Assembly (NCBI GenBank): GCA_001797675.1
Contig: MGQB01000008.1
Location: forward strand, 1-47,080
DNA: 47,080 bases
Origin: Deltaproteobacteria bacterium RBG_13_43_22
Lineage (GTDB): Bacteria; Desulfobacterota; RBG-13-43-22
Direction of reading: 5' to 3'
The first letter of the stretch is position 1, and each line of letters begins with the position of its first letter. Shown piece after piece: positions 24,902 to 33,506 of the stretch. A program made the translations under genes and the position numbers. The notes beneath the pieces are model-generated. The model saw only the letters and a program-made list of their open reading frames with translations. It was not told the DNA's origin and searched no databases.

Positions 24902-27900
24902 ATGCCCCTGCGTCGATATCGCTTCAATTGGCCCCTGATCCTGGTTGTTTCCCTTGGCGTGGCCGCTGTTTTTTTTGTCGGCCAATACCGCCTGGTGATC
25001 GATACGGACCTCGTTTCCTCTCTCCCTCAAAATGATCCTATTGTTTCTGATGCCCGTTACGTTATCAGCCGTCATCCCCTTCAGGATCGAGTGGTCATCG
25101 ATTTGGGTCATCAGAGCAGCAATCCGGATCCCCTCATCACTGCGGCGGACTTTGTGGAAAAACGTTTAGATGAGAGCGAGCTCTTCAAAAGTGTGGGCTT
25201 AACCCGACACCAACAGGTTTTTCCCGAACTGATTGCCTATGTAATGAGTCATTTCCCGGTCCTGTTCAGCGAGCAAGACCTCAAGGAAAAGGTCGCGCCT
25301 CTTCTTTCTACAGAGGAAGTTCGCCGAATCCTCATGGATGCCCACAAAGCTCTGACTGGTCTGGAAGGAATCGGTCAGGTCACCCTCATTGCTCAAGATC
25401 CCCTGGGGTTCAGGGATATAATCCTAAAAAGGTTGTCTGCTTTAGGAGCTTCAAAAAATGTCTTCATGGACCAAGGAAGGCTTTTGTCAGGGGACAGAAA
25501 ACACCTTCTCATCCTGGCCGAACCCGTCATTTCCGGGTATAATACAAATTTTTCGCGAAAGGTCACAGCCCTAATCGAAAAGATCAGTTTCCAATTGAAT
25601 CGACAATACGTCGGTAGGGACACCTTTACCCTGACCCATGTGGGGGCCTATCGGGCCGCCTTGGATAATGAGACAGCGGCCAAGGCGGGCACCCGTCGAG
25701 CCGTGCTCATCTCCACTCTGGCCATTGCCCTCCTGCTCATCCTCGGTTTTCCACGACCGTGGATTGGGTTGCTGGCCCTGCTTCCGGCCTTTGGGGGATC
25801 GGTGATGGGTCTGTTCGTTTATTCCCTCTTTCAAAAGTCTATTTCCATCCTTTCCATCGGATTCGGCAGCGCCATCATCTCTTTTACGGTGGATTACGGG
25901 ATCGCTTACCTTCTTTTTCTCGACCGGTCTTATGAAACCCACGGCCTTGAAGTGACCAGGGAAGTTTGGCCCCTTGGGCTGCTGGCCATGCTGACGACTG
26001 CGATCAGTTTTGCCTTCCTTTTTATCGCTGGGTTTCCCGCCCTCACCCAACTGGGTCTGTTTGCCGCCTTTGGCGTTCTGTTTACCTTCATCTTGGTTCA
26101 CGCCATTTATCCTTTTCTTTTTCCCATCGTTTCCCCGGCCAAAAGGGACAGAATCCTTCCCCTCCAACGGCTTAGCGATAACTCGGCTCAGGGAGGGATT
26201 AAAATCGTCTGTTTAGCAGCCCTTTTTGGTCTGGTGATGCTTTTTTCTGCCAAACTTGATTTCCGGGTCGACCTTCAATCTTTAAATACCATCAGTTCCC
26301 AGACCCAGGCGGCGGAGAAACTGATCCGGGATGTCTGGGGTGATGTTACCAATCGAGTGTTTCTGGTCATTGAAGGGAAAACGATCCAGGAGTTTCGCGG
26401 AAAAGAGGACCTCTTGGCCGACCTATTAGAAGATGAAACGGCCAGGGGGACGGTTGCCTCGGCCTTTGTCCCCTCCATGCTTTTTCCTGGAGACAGCCGG
26501 GCTAAACGCAATTTTACTGCCTGGAAGGCCTTTTGGACCCTGGAACGAGTCGACCGTCTCCGGGAAGACATTAAAATACATTCTTCCTCTTTGGGCTTTA
26601 ACCCGGGGGCCTTTTCCTCTTTCTTCGCCACCCTGGAGAAAAAGTCCATCCAAGTCCCTGAAGTCCCGCCGATGTTCTTTCCCTTTTTGGGTATTGAGAA
26701 TCGCCCGGGGAAAGGCTGGACCCAGTATGCTACAGTCCAGCCAGATCGGGTCTATCAGGGGGCGGCATTTTATAAAAAGATTGTCTCAAAAGACCTGGCC
26801 AAGGTCTTTGATCCCAATCTGTTCAGTCAGCGATTGGGGGAAATGATCCTGAAGGGTTTTATCCAGGTGGCAGTGATCGTTGGGATAATGACCTTCCTAG
26901 TTGCTATTCTATATCTTTTCCATTGGCGGTTGACTTTTGTTGCCCTTTTGCCGACCTTATTTTCCCTTATCTGCACATTCGGCACCCTTCGTCTCCTTGG
27001 ACAGACCCTCGGTATCCCGGTCATCATGGTTGCTGCTGTGATCATCGGCATGGGAACGGATTACGCCCTATACTTTGTCCGGGCCTACCAACGGTATGGG
27101 GATGAGCATCACCCGTCCGTGAGTTTGATCCGCCTGTCCGTATTGATGTCATTTGCCACTACCTTCATCGGCTTCGGGGTCCTGGCCCTGTCTGGCCATG
27201 CCTTGCTTAAGACCGCCGGAATGGCCCTGGCCCTCGGTATCGGCTATTCCTATCTAGGGACCATCGCCTTTGTGCCGCCGATGTTAAAAAAAATCCTTGT
27301 CCCTGCCGGGTTGTTTGATACCCCTGTTGTGCCGGGGTCGAAACAACACTACCGACGATCTCTTAGTCATTATCGGCATCTTGAGCCTTACCCCCGCCTG
27401 TTTGCCCGCTTCAAGCTCCTACTTGATCCCATGTTTCCGAAATTGGCCGAATTTATCGAGAAACCCGGCGTCATCCTGGACATTGGTACGGGTTACGGAG
27501 TCCCCGCTGTTTGGCTTCTGGAGATGAACCCTCAAGCCCGGCTCTATGGTCTCGAACCGGACAAAAGGCGAGTTCTGTTTGCCTCTCAGGCCATTGGCAA
27601 CAGAGGGAAAGTGGCCTTGGGATATGCCCCCCACATCCCTGAAATCCTGGAGAAGGTAGACACAGTCCTCCTCCTTGATATGATCCATTATTTAAATGAC
27701 CAAGAGCTGGAACAGACCCTCCAGAGGCTTAAGGAAACCATCAGCCCCGAAGGGAGGCTGATCATCCGGGTGATCATTCTTTCCAAAACTTCAGCTTCTT
27801 GGATGATTTTTTGGGAGTTAAAAAGATTAAAATTTTTTAAAAAACCAGCCTTTTTCCGACAGGTAGGTGATATTGATAAGGCGCTGAACAAAGCGGGATT

Positions 27901-27970
27901 TCGTGTAATCCTTATAGAATCCTCAGCGCCGGACCGGGAAGAACATTGGATCATTGCCAAGGTCGTCTGA
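24902..27970 (+). CDS. MMPL/RND-family lipid exporter fused to a SAM-dependent methyltransferase
   Basis: A 1022-residue fusion. Residues 1-800 are an RND/MMPL transporter: helix 1 at about 10-27, a large periplasmic loop, five helices at about 266-415, helix 7 at about 433-452, a second loop, and five helices at about 650-798. T-V-D-Y-G and G-T-D-Y-A are the paired Asp-Tyr elements of proton-driven MMPL proteins. Residues about 816-1022 form a class I methyltransferase with D-I-G-T-G-Y-G at about 860 and an acidic Glu in G-L-E-P-D. Aryl-polyene clusters encode an MMPL exporter, but usually with a separate methyltransferase. The methyltransferase half is homologous to the gene at 41219-41868. 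Confidence 0.9.
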   Translation: MPLRRYRFNWPLILVVSLGVAAVFFVGQYRLVIDTDLVSSLPQNDPIVSDARYVISRHPLQDRVVIDLGHQSSNPDPLITAADFVEKRLDESELFKSVGLTRHQQVFPELIAYVMSHFPVLFSEQDLKEKVAPLLSTEEVRRILMDAHKALTGLEGIGQVTLIAQDPLGFRDIILKRLSALGASKNVFMDQGRLLSGDRKHLLILAEPVISGYNTNFSRKVTALIEKISFQLNRQYVGRDTFTLTHVGAYRAALDNETAAKAGTRRAVLISTLAIALLLILGFPRPWIGLLALLPAFGGSVMGLFVYSLFQKSISILSIGFGSAIISFTVDYGIAYLLFLDRSYETHGLEVTREVWPLGLLAMLTTAISFAFLFIAGFPALTQLGLFAAFGVLFTFILVHAIYPFLFPIVSPAKRDRILPLQRLSDNSAQGGIKIVCLAALFGLVMLFSAKLDFRVDLQSLNTISSQTQAAEKLIRDVWGDVTNRVFLVIEGKTIQEFRGKEDLLADLLEDETARGTVASAFVPSMLFPGDSRAKRNFTAWKAFWTLERVDRLREDIKIHSSSLGFNPGAFSSFFATLEKKSIQVPEVPPMFFPFLGIENRPGKGWTQYATVQPDRVYQGAAFYKKIVSKDLAKVFDPNLFSQRLGEMILKGFIQVAVIVGIMTFLVAILYLFHWRLTFVALLPTLFSLICTFGTLRLLGQTLGIPVIMVAAVIIGMGTDYALYFVRAYQRYGDEHHPSVSLIRLSVLMSFATTFIGFGVLALSGHALLKTAGMALALGIGYSYLGTIAFVPPMLKKILVPAGLFDTPVVPGSKQHYRRSLSHYRHLEPYPRLFARFKLLLDPMFPKLAEFIEKPGVILDIGTGYGVPAVWLLEMNPQARLYGLEPDKRRVLFASQAIGNRGKVALGYAPHIPEILEKVDTVLLLDMIHYLNDQELEQTLQRLKETISPEGRLIIRVIILSKTSASWMIFWELKRLKFFKKPAFFRQVGDIDKALNKAGFRVILIESSAPDREEHWIIAKVV

Positions 27971-28255
27971 TAAGGGTTTTCTTAAGGAAATCATTTGAAA
28001 AAAAATAAGGGATTTAGTATAAAGAAGTAATCCAAAAGACTCAGGCCCGCTCTTGGCGGACATCTTTGACGGATGAAAATTAAAAGGATTCAAGGGTCCA
28101 GGAATCAAGAATTTCAGTGAATGAAGGTCCACGGTTCAAGGTTTATGGTTCAAGAAAAAACCCAATATCGTTCACCTTAACCCTTATGCGGCAGCTTATT
28201 TGAGCCCTATTTTCACACTAAACAAGATACCCCGGCAAGACGGACCGGGGCATGG

Positions 28256-28510
28256 ATGGTAGAATCGATGCAAGAAGATGAAGTTTACAAAAAAGTATCC
28301 GAATATTTAACAACCCAATTTCAAATCCCCCCGGAAAAGATAACCCCCCAGGCCCTTTTGTTCAAAGACCTCGAACTGGACAGCATTGACGCTTTGGATT
28401 GGTTTGCGGCCATGGAGTCTCAGATCGGCCTTCCTATTATCGAGAAGGAGCTTAAGACGATCAGAACTGTCGAGGATGTAGTCAACTACGTGGTACGGAA
28501 TTTGAAGTAA
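28256..28510 (+). CDS. Acyl carrier protein (canonical)
   Basis: An 84-residue acidic four-helix protein with the phosphopantetheine site E-L-D-S-I-D-A-L in its normal context, so it should be modified by the PPTase at 36916-37581. The start is ATG at 28256; an in-frame ATG at 28268 is possible, and neither has a strong Shine-Dalgarno. The preceding 285 bases hold no gene. The next gene begins one base after its stop, so the two are coupled. By comparison with aryl-polyene clusters, this ACP probably carries the growing chain. Confidence 0.9.
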   Translation: MVESMQEDEVYKKVSEYLTTQFQIPPEKITPQALLFKDLELDSIDALDWFAAMESQIGLPIIEKELKTIRTVEDVVNYVVRNLK

Positions 28511-28511
28511 G

Positions 28512-28898
28512 ATGCAAACGCCCCCGAATAGTTGGTTACCTTTGGAAGAGTTCCGGATCACCCCTGAAGGGCGTTGGGAAACCAGGGGAAGATTCGGATC
28601 CCATTCGGAATGGTTCTCTGGTCATTTCGACGAATGTCCCTTGGTGCCCGGCGTAGCCCTTCTTTCCCTGGCGGTTGAAACAGTAATCAGGCAAGCCTTA
28701 GGAACAGAGCGAATTCTAAAAATTTCCGGTTTTTCCAGGGTCAGGTTCAAACATCTCGTCTTTCCGGATGAAGAATTGGTCATATCCGTGGCAGCCATGA
28801 CCCAAGATCCAAAGGCCGAACTCGATTTTTATCTGACCTGTCATGGTGAACCGGTTGTTCAGGGTTTACTGAAAGTCACAGAAGAGATTTGCTTCTGA
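28512..28898 (+). CDS. FabA/FabZ-like (ApeI-type) 3-hydroxyacyl-ACP dehydratase
   Basis: A 128-residue hotdog-fold protein. W-F-S-G-H-F-D-E-C-P-L-V-P-G-V is the FabZ active-site loop with its catalytic His, and the following helix contains L-A-V-E-T-V, placing the Glu that completes the dyad. Such proteins dehydrate 3-hydroxyacyl-ACP to the trans-2-enoyl form. With a second dehydratase at 34292-34753 and no enoyl reductase seen in the cluster, conjugated double bonds could be retained. The gene lies between two ACP genes and is tightly packed with both. Confidence 0.82.
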   Translation: MQTPPNSWLPLEEFRITPEGRWETRGRFGSHSEWFSGHFDECPLVPGVALLSLAVETVIRQALGTERILKISGFSRVRFKHLVFPDEELVISVAAMTQDPKAELDFYLTCHGEPVVQGLLKVTEEICF

Positions 28899-28908
28899 AG
28901 AAGAAACA

Positions 28909-29178
28909 ATGAAACAACTCCTAAAAGAGCTTAAAAAGAAGATCGTTGAAGAACTTCAACTTGAAGACGTGGAGCCGGACGATCTGGCCGATGATACCTC
29001 TTTTTTTGACGGAGGCCTGGGTTTGGTTTCCGTGGATCTATTGGCCCTGGTTGTCCTTGTAGATCGGGATTACGGTGTGGAGATCTTCAGCCGGGAATTG
29101 GGTGAGAAGGTCTTTATCAACCTTTCCACTCTGGCTGAATACATTGAGGAGAATCGGAAAAAGGATATGAACCAATGA
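28909..29178 (+). CDS. Second acyl carrier protein with altered attachment motif
   Basis: An 89-residue ACP-like protein. Length, acidity and helix pattern are normal, and the segment G-L-G-L-V-S-V-D-L-L-A-L aligns with the usual G-L-D-S-V-D. The serine that accepts phosphopantetheine is present, but the preceding Asp is replaced by Val. The codon is GTT, and the flanks are in frame, so a simple frameshift does not explain it. Modification by a PPTase may be impaired or need a specific partner. Its stop overlaps the AMP-ligase start by four bases (ATGA). Confidence 0.85.
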   Translation: MKQLLKELKKKIVEELQLEDVEPDDLADDTSFFDGGLGLVSVDLLALVVLVDRDYGVEIFSRELGEKVFINLSTLAEYIEENRKKDMNQ

Positions 29179-30818
29179 TTGAAAAACCTTGGCTCAAACA
29201 CTATGAGAAACATGTTCCCCATTCTATCCCTTACCCTAAGATTCCCATCCACCAGTTCCTGATCGATACGACGGCTAACCATCCGGACTATAAGGCCATC
29301 ACCTTCAATGAAACCCATATGACCTACCTGGAGCTCAACGAAAGGGTGAACCGATTCGCCCAAGCCCTTCAGACGTCCGGGTTAAAAAAGGGAGACCGGG
29401 TCGCCTTTGTGTTGGTGAACTCGCCCACCTATGTCATCGCTTTCTTTGCCGTTCTGAAGCTTGGAGCCATTGTGGTCAATCTGAGTGTAGGGGTTCAGGG
29501 AGAGGAATTGGTTCGTTGTTTAAATAATTCCGGTGCAGGAATAGTAATCACCCTCGACCTATTTGCCCATAATATCTACAAGGTGATCAAAAAAACGGGA
29601 GTGAAAAAGGTTATCCTGCATTCGGTGTTCGGTTTAGAGAAAAAAATGCCCTTGGAAGAAGGGACCCCTCACCCTCAGATTTTCCAGGATATTCTGGCCT
29701 CTGGCCAAAATTCGGAAGAGCCGGCAGTTTCGGTTTCTCCCGACGACGTAGCCATACTCCAATATACCAGCGGTTCCACCGGGTCCCCCAAGGCCGCAAC
29801 TTTGACCCATTCCAATGTCATAGCCAGTGTGCTCCAATCCGATGCCTGGATTAAGGTTGAGGGTGCCGGCAATGCGGCGGTCCTCTGTGTGATCCCCTTC
29901 TTTCATGTCTTCGGGCTGTCGGCTTGTCTCCTTATCTCGGTGCTCAAAGGATACCGGATGGTTCTCCTTCCCAGAATCGACCCCCTGGACATCCTTTCCC
30001 TGATTAAGACAATCGAGACTTATCAGCCCATTTCTTTCCCGGCGGTGCCCAGCCTATGGGCGGCCATCGCCTCCCTTCCTCCGGAAGCTGCCAAGACCCA
30101 ACTTGGTTCCATCCGGGTCGCCACGAGCGGCGGGGCACCTTTACCTGTATGGGTCCACGAGAGGTTTGAAAAACTCACCGAAAGAAGGATCGCCGAGGCT
30201 TACGGACTCTCCGAGGCCTCTTCGGCTACTCATTTCACTCCTTTCCCCGGCGGCGGACCCAGAGGTTCCATTGGATTACCCTTACCGAGCACGGAAGCCA
30301 GGATCATGGACATAGAAACAGGGCAAAAAGAATGCGAAGCGGGTGAGATCGGCGAATTGGTGGTGAAAGGGCCGCAGATCATGCGGGGTTATTGGAATAA
30401 CGAGGAACTGACCGCCTCAGTCTTGCGTAACGGGTGGCTATATACCCGGGACCTGGCCCGGATGGATCAGGAGGGATACTTCTATTTGGTGGACCGGAAA
30501 GACGACTTGATCATCACCAGCGGATTCAATATTTACCCCAGTCAAATCGAAGAGGTTTTGGAAGGCCACCCCAAGGTCAAGGATGCGGCTGTTATCGGTA
30601 TCCCTGACCGGATCAAGGGTCAGGCCGTTATGGCGGTGATTGCCCTGAAAGAAGGTCAGGAAGGAGACAAAGAAGAATTTCTAAAGTACTGCAAAGAAAA
30701 CATGCCCGATTACCGGGTGCCCAAGACCATCCTCCTTCGTCTGGAAATTCCCAGGGATCCGGCCGGGAAGATGTTGAAGAGGGTTCTGAGAGAAGAAATT
30801 CCGTCCGAGAAAGAATGA
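29175..30818 (+). CDS. Acyl-AMP ligase (long-chain acyl-CoA/acyl-ACP synthetase family)
   Basis: A 547-residue ANL-superfamily enzyme. The P-loop is Y-T-S-G-S-T-G-S-P-K at about 195-204; A5 is E-A-Y-G-L-S-E-A; the hinge region contains G-W-L-Y-T-R-D and Y-L-V-D-R-K-D-D; the C-terminal catalytic lysine lies in P-A-G-K-M-L-K-R. No membrane segment is present. In this setting it would activate a starter or a free fatty acid and load it onto an ACP or CoA. It could also compete with the kinase fusion downstream for free acids. Four-base overlaps join it to both neighbours. Confidence 0.92.
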   Translation: MIEKPWLKHYEKHVPHSIPYPKIPIHQFLIDTTANHPDYKAITFNETHMTYLELNERVNRFAQALQTSGLKKGDRVAFVLVNSPTYVIAFFAVLKLGAIVVNLSVGVQGEELVRCLNNSGAGIVITLDLFAHNIYKVIKKTGVKKVILHSVFGLEKKMPLEEGTPHPQIFQDILASGQNSEEPAVSVSPDDVAILQYTSGSTGSPKAATLTHSNVIASVLQSDAWIKVEGAGNAAVLCVIPFFHVFGLSACLLISVLKGYRMVLLPRIDPLDILSLIKTIETYQPISFPAVPSLWAAIASLPPEAAKTQLGSIRVATSGGAPLPVWVHERFEKLTERRIAEAYGLSEASSATHFTPFPGGGPRGSIGLPLPSTEARIMDIETGQKECEAGEIGELVVKGPQIMRGYWNNEELTASVLRNGWLYTRDLARMDQEGYFYLVDRKDDLIITSGFNIYPSQIEEVLEGHPKVKDAAVIGIPDRIKGQAVMAVIALKEGQEGDKEEFLKYCKENMPDYRVPKTILLRLEIPRDPAGKMLKRVLREEIPSEKE

Positions 30819-31771
30819 AGGCTTTCCTTTTCAAGACGGTCATAAGGGTCTCCGGTCTCTTGAGTCACTGGCCTATCCGGTTTTTCGCCTGGTGGGTCGC
30901 AACGGGATTCTTCCTTTTTCGCTCGCCCAGGAGAAGGGCGAGCGTTGAACTCTATCGAGGTATTTTCCCCAATAGAGGCCTCGGTTATTATCTTTATTGC
31001 GTCTGGCGTCAATTTCATGCTTTTGCAGCTGTTTATGGGGACCGTTTTGAGGCCGGCGGAAAGCGGGGGGTATCCACATCTACTGAAGGCAGAGAAGGGA
31101 TAAGGGATGCGGCCGAAGGAGGCCATGGAGGAATCCTTATCATGTCCCACCTGGGCAGTTATGAGGTTGCGGCCCAGGCCTTTCAGGAACTCGGTCTCAA
31201 GCACCTTATTATCATGGGTGAAAAGGAGGCCAAACAGGTGGCCCGTGATCAGCGTGAAGCACTCAAGGGCCGGGGAATCTCCATCCTGGTTGCTACGGGA
31301 CAAGAAGATTCTCTTTTAGACGGGTTGGAGGCCATCAAGTTTGTCCGGGAAGGCGGATTCGTCTCTCTGGCTGGGGATCTGGTCTGGACCGAACAACGTT
31401 CTCCTCTAACCGTGAGGTTCTTTGACCGGGAAGCGGCTTTCCCCTCAGGCCCCCATCTTCTGGCTCTGGTCTCCGGAGCACCGCTTTTCACCCTGTTTAC
31501 CATTCGGATAAAAAGAGGAAGATACCGGATCATCATTTCTTCTCCCAGAGAAGTGAAGGCCTCATCCCGTTCCGAAAGGAACCAGGCTCTTCAGGCGAGC
31601 GCCCAAGCCTATGCCGATGCTCTGGAGGAGACGGTGCGTAAACACCCCTTTCAATGGTTCATTTTTGAACCTTTCTTTCGTTCTTCATCAATTGGAAAAA
31701 ATACCACTTCCGGCCCTTCGGCTTTGAACACTGGAGAAATCAGGAGGAGGTCAAGAATCAAACATGGTTGA
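30815..31771 (+). CDS. LpxL/HtrB-like lysophospholipid acyltransferase
   Basis: A 318-residue protein with an N-terminal hydrophobic anchor and the acyltransferase motif M-S-H-L-G-S-Y-E (the H-x4-D/E dyad), followed by the G-D-L-V-W segment. Members transfer acyl chains from ACP or CoA to lipid acceptors on the inner membrane, and homologues are standard in aryl-polyene clusters. The C-terminal 35 residues after F-E-P-F-F are low in conservation and basic. Start overlaps the ligase stop by four bases, and its own 3-prime end overlaps the kinase fusion by eight bases. Confidence 0.87.
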   Translation: MKAFLFKTVIRVSGLLSHWPIRFFAWWVATGFFLFRSPRRRASVELYRGIFPNRGLGYYLYCVWRQFHAFAAVYGDRFEAGGKRGVSTSTEGREGIRDAAEGGHGGILIMSHLGSYEVAAQAFQELGLKHLIIMGEKEAKQVARDQREALKGRGISILVATGQEDSLLDGLEAIKFVREGGFVSLAGDLVWTEQRSPLTVRFFDREAAFPSGPHLLALVSGAPLFTLFTIRIKRGRYRIIISSPREVKASSRSERNQALQASAQAYADALEETVRKHPFQWFIFEPFFRSSSIGKNTTSGPSALNTGEIRRRSRIKHG

Positions 31772-33506
31772 TAATCTTATGTTGAAAGCCCTGACCGCCG
31801 GCTACGAAGGGATTGTCGTTTGGGCGGATATTCTGGACCGGATCAATGTCTATCCGGTGCCGGATGGTGACACAGGCCGTAATCTCGTTATCACTTTAAG
31901 CGTTTTGAGGAACCCTTCTTTATCTCCTGATTTATTGACCAGAAAGATCCTCCTTTCGGCCAGGGGAAATTCCGGGAACATTGCCGCCCGTTTCCTGGCC
32001 GGGTTTATGAGCTGCGAAAGTCTTGAGTCTTTACCCCTGTCAGTCGAGACCGGCCGTGATATGGCTTATCAGGCTGTTTCCGATCCTAAACCGGGAACCA
32101 TGCTTTCCCTGTACGATGCCCTGGTAACCACCTTAAAGAAGAACCCGCCAGAAGGTTCAAAAAAGTGGGTCAATGCGGTCATCAACGATCTTAAAGAGGC
32201 GGTGAAAACAACCACAGAGCAATTACCGGAACTTAAGAAAGCAGGTGTAGTCGATGCCGGTGCACTGGGGATGCTGGTCTTTTTCGGTCCTTTGCTGAAC
32301 ACCTTGGCCGACCTTACCATGGAACCTTCTCTTTTTGCCGAAGACCTGAAGGGTACCCTTAACCTCTCGGCCGACTGGCAGGATCGGGCCTACCAGGGTT
32401 ATTGCCTTGATGTGGTGCTCAAGGTTGAACGGGATGGAGATGAAGCGATTAAACACATTATGAATGTGGGCGAATCACTGGTTGCCCTGCCTGAGGGGAA
32501 TTGTCTCAAGCTGCACCTCCATGCGCCGGACCGGGAAAGGGCCAGGCAAGATCTATCGGCTATGGGGGCCATCGTCAGTTGGTCAGAAGACGATCTTGCC
32601 GAGCAGACCTTACGGTTTAATAAGCCCAGAAAAAACCAGAGCATCCACATCATGACCGATGCCGCGGGTTCCATATCCAGGGATCTGGCTCAGAGTTTGG
32701 GAATTACCCTGCTAAACAGCTACATCACCCTAGATCAACTCTGCCTTCCTGAAACCTTTGTGGACCCTTTGCGACTCTTTGCGGCTATGAGAGAAGGGGC
32801 CAAGGTTTCCACAAGCCAGGCTTCGGACGCCGAGCGCAGTGAATGTTACCATACCGTTATGAAGTTGTATGACCGGGTCCTTTATCTCTGTGTGGGCTCC
32901 TTCTATACCGGGAATTACCAGGCAGCCATGAAATGGAAGGCCGAGCATGATCCGGAAGACCGGATGACCATCATCGATACCGGAGCGGCCTCCGGCAAAC
33001 TCGGCCTGATAGCCAAGGTTGCGGCTGAACAGGCCCTTGACAGCAATGACTCTTCGGAGGTTATCGCCCTTGCCCGGAAGGCTGTTGAAAAAGTTCGGGA
33101 ATACATCTTCCTGGATAAGCTGCAATTCCTGGCCGCAGGTGGGCGTATGTCAAAAACCGGCGCCTTTTTTGGAGATGTCCTTCACATCAAACCGATAGTA
33201 AGCCCTTTCCCGGATGGGGCGCGAAAGATGGGTGTGGTGAGAACCGTTCAGGACCAGATCAAATTCGCCTTTCGTTGCCTTGAACAAGACCTGCCCAGGG
33301 ATAGGGAATCTATACTCTTTCTTGAATACTCGGACAATCGGGACTGGCTTGAAAGGGACATCAAACCGGAAATAGAGCACAGATTTCCTCTGCTAAAAGT
33401 CTCCTTGCAACTCTTATCGCTTACCTCCGCAGCCCACATGGGACCTGGTTCCTGGGGATTGGCCTTTCTACCCCGGAACTTTCAGCAAGGCGATTCGAAT
33501 GTTTGA
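31764..33506 (+). CDS. Single-chain fatty acid kinase: FakA (DAK2/DhaL) fused to FakB (DegV)
   Basis: A 580-residue fusion. Residues 1-200 are the ATP-binding DhaL-like domain: N-V-Y-P-V-P-D-G-D-T-G with the Mg ligands D34/D36, A-R-G-N-S-G at 66-71, and V-V-D-A-G-A-L-G-M. Residues 210-275 match the FakA middle domain (G-E-S-L-V through K-L-H-L-H-A). Residues 293-572 are a complete DegV fold: M-T-D-A-A-G-S, V-S-T-S-Q-A-S, Y-T-G-N-Y-Q-A, I-I-D-T-G-A-A-S, A-A-G-G-R-M-S-K, H-I-K-P-I-V, and H-M-G-P-G-S-W-G. In Firmicutes FakA and FakB are separate proteins that phosphorylate free fatty acids to acyl-phosphate. The separate FakA C-terminal domain is absent here. Confidence 0.9.
   Translation: MVDNLMLKALTAGYEGIVVWADILDRINVYPVPDGDTGRNLVITLSVLRNPSLSPDLLTRKILLSARGNSGNIAARFLAGFMSCESLESLPLSVETGRDMAYQAVSDPKPGTMLSLYDALVTTLKKNPPEGSKKWVNAVINDLKEAVKTTTEQLPELKKAGVVDAGALGMLVFFGPLLNTLADLTMEPSLFAEDLKGTLNLSADWQDRAYQGYCLDVVLKVERDGDEAIKHIMNVGESLVALPEGNCLKLHLHAPDRERARQDLSAMGAIVSWSEDDLAEQTLRFNKPRKNQSIHIMTDAAGSISRDLAQSLGITLLNSYITLDQLCLPETFVDPLRLFAAMREGAKVSTSQASDAERSECYHTVMKLYDRVLYLCVGSFYTGNYQAAMKWKAEHDPEDRMTIIDTGAASGKLGLIAKVAAEQALDSNDSSEVIALARKAVEKVREYIFLDKLQFLAAGGRMSKTGAFFGDVLHIKPIVSPFPDGARKMGVVRTVQDQIKFAFRCLEQDLPRDRESILFLEYSDNRDWLERDIKPEIEHRFPLLKVSLQLLSLTSAAHMGPGSWGLAFLPRNFQQGDSNV

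Noticed and set aside
25571..26167. 198-codon minus-strand frame
   Set aside because: Antisense to the MMPL exporter; very rich in Gly, Lys and Gln as expected from the complement of membrane-helix codons.
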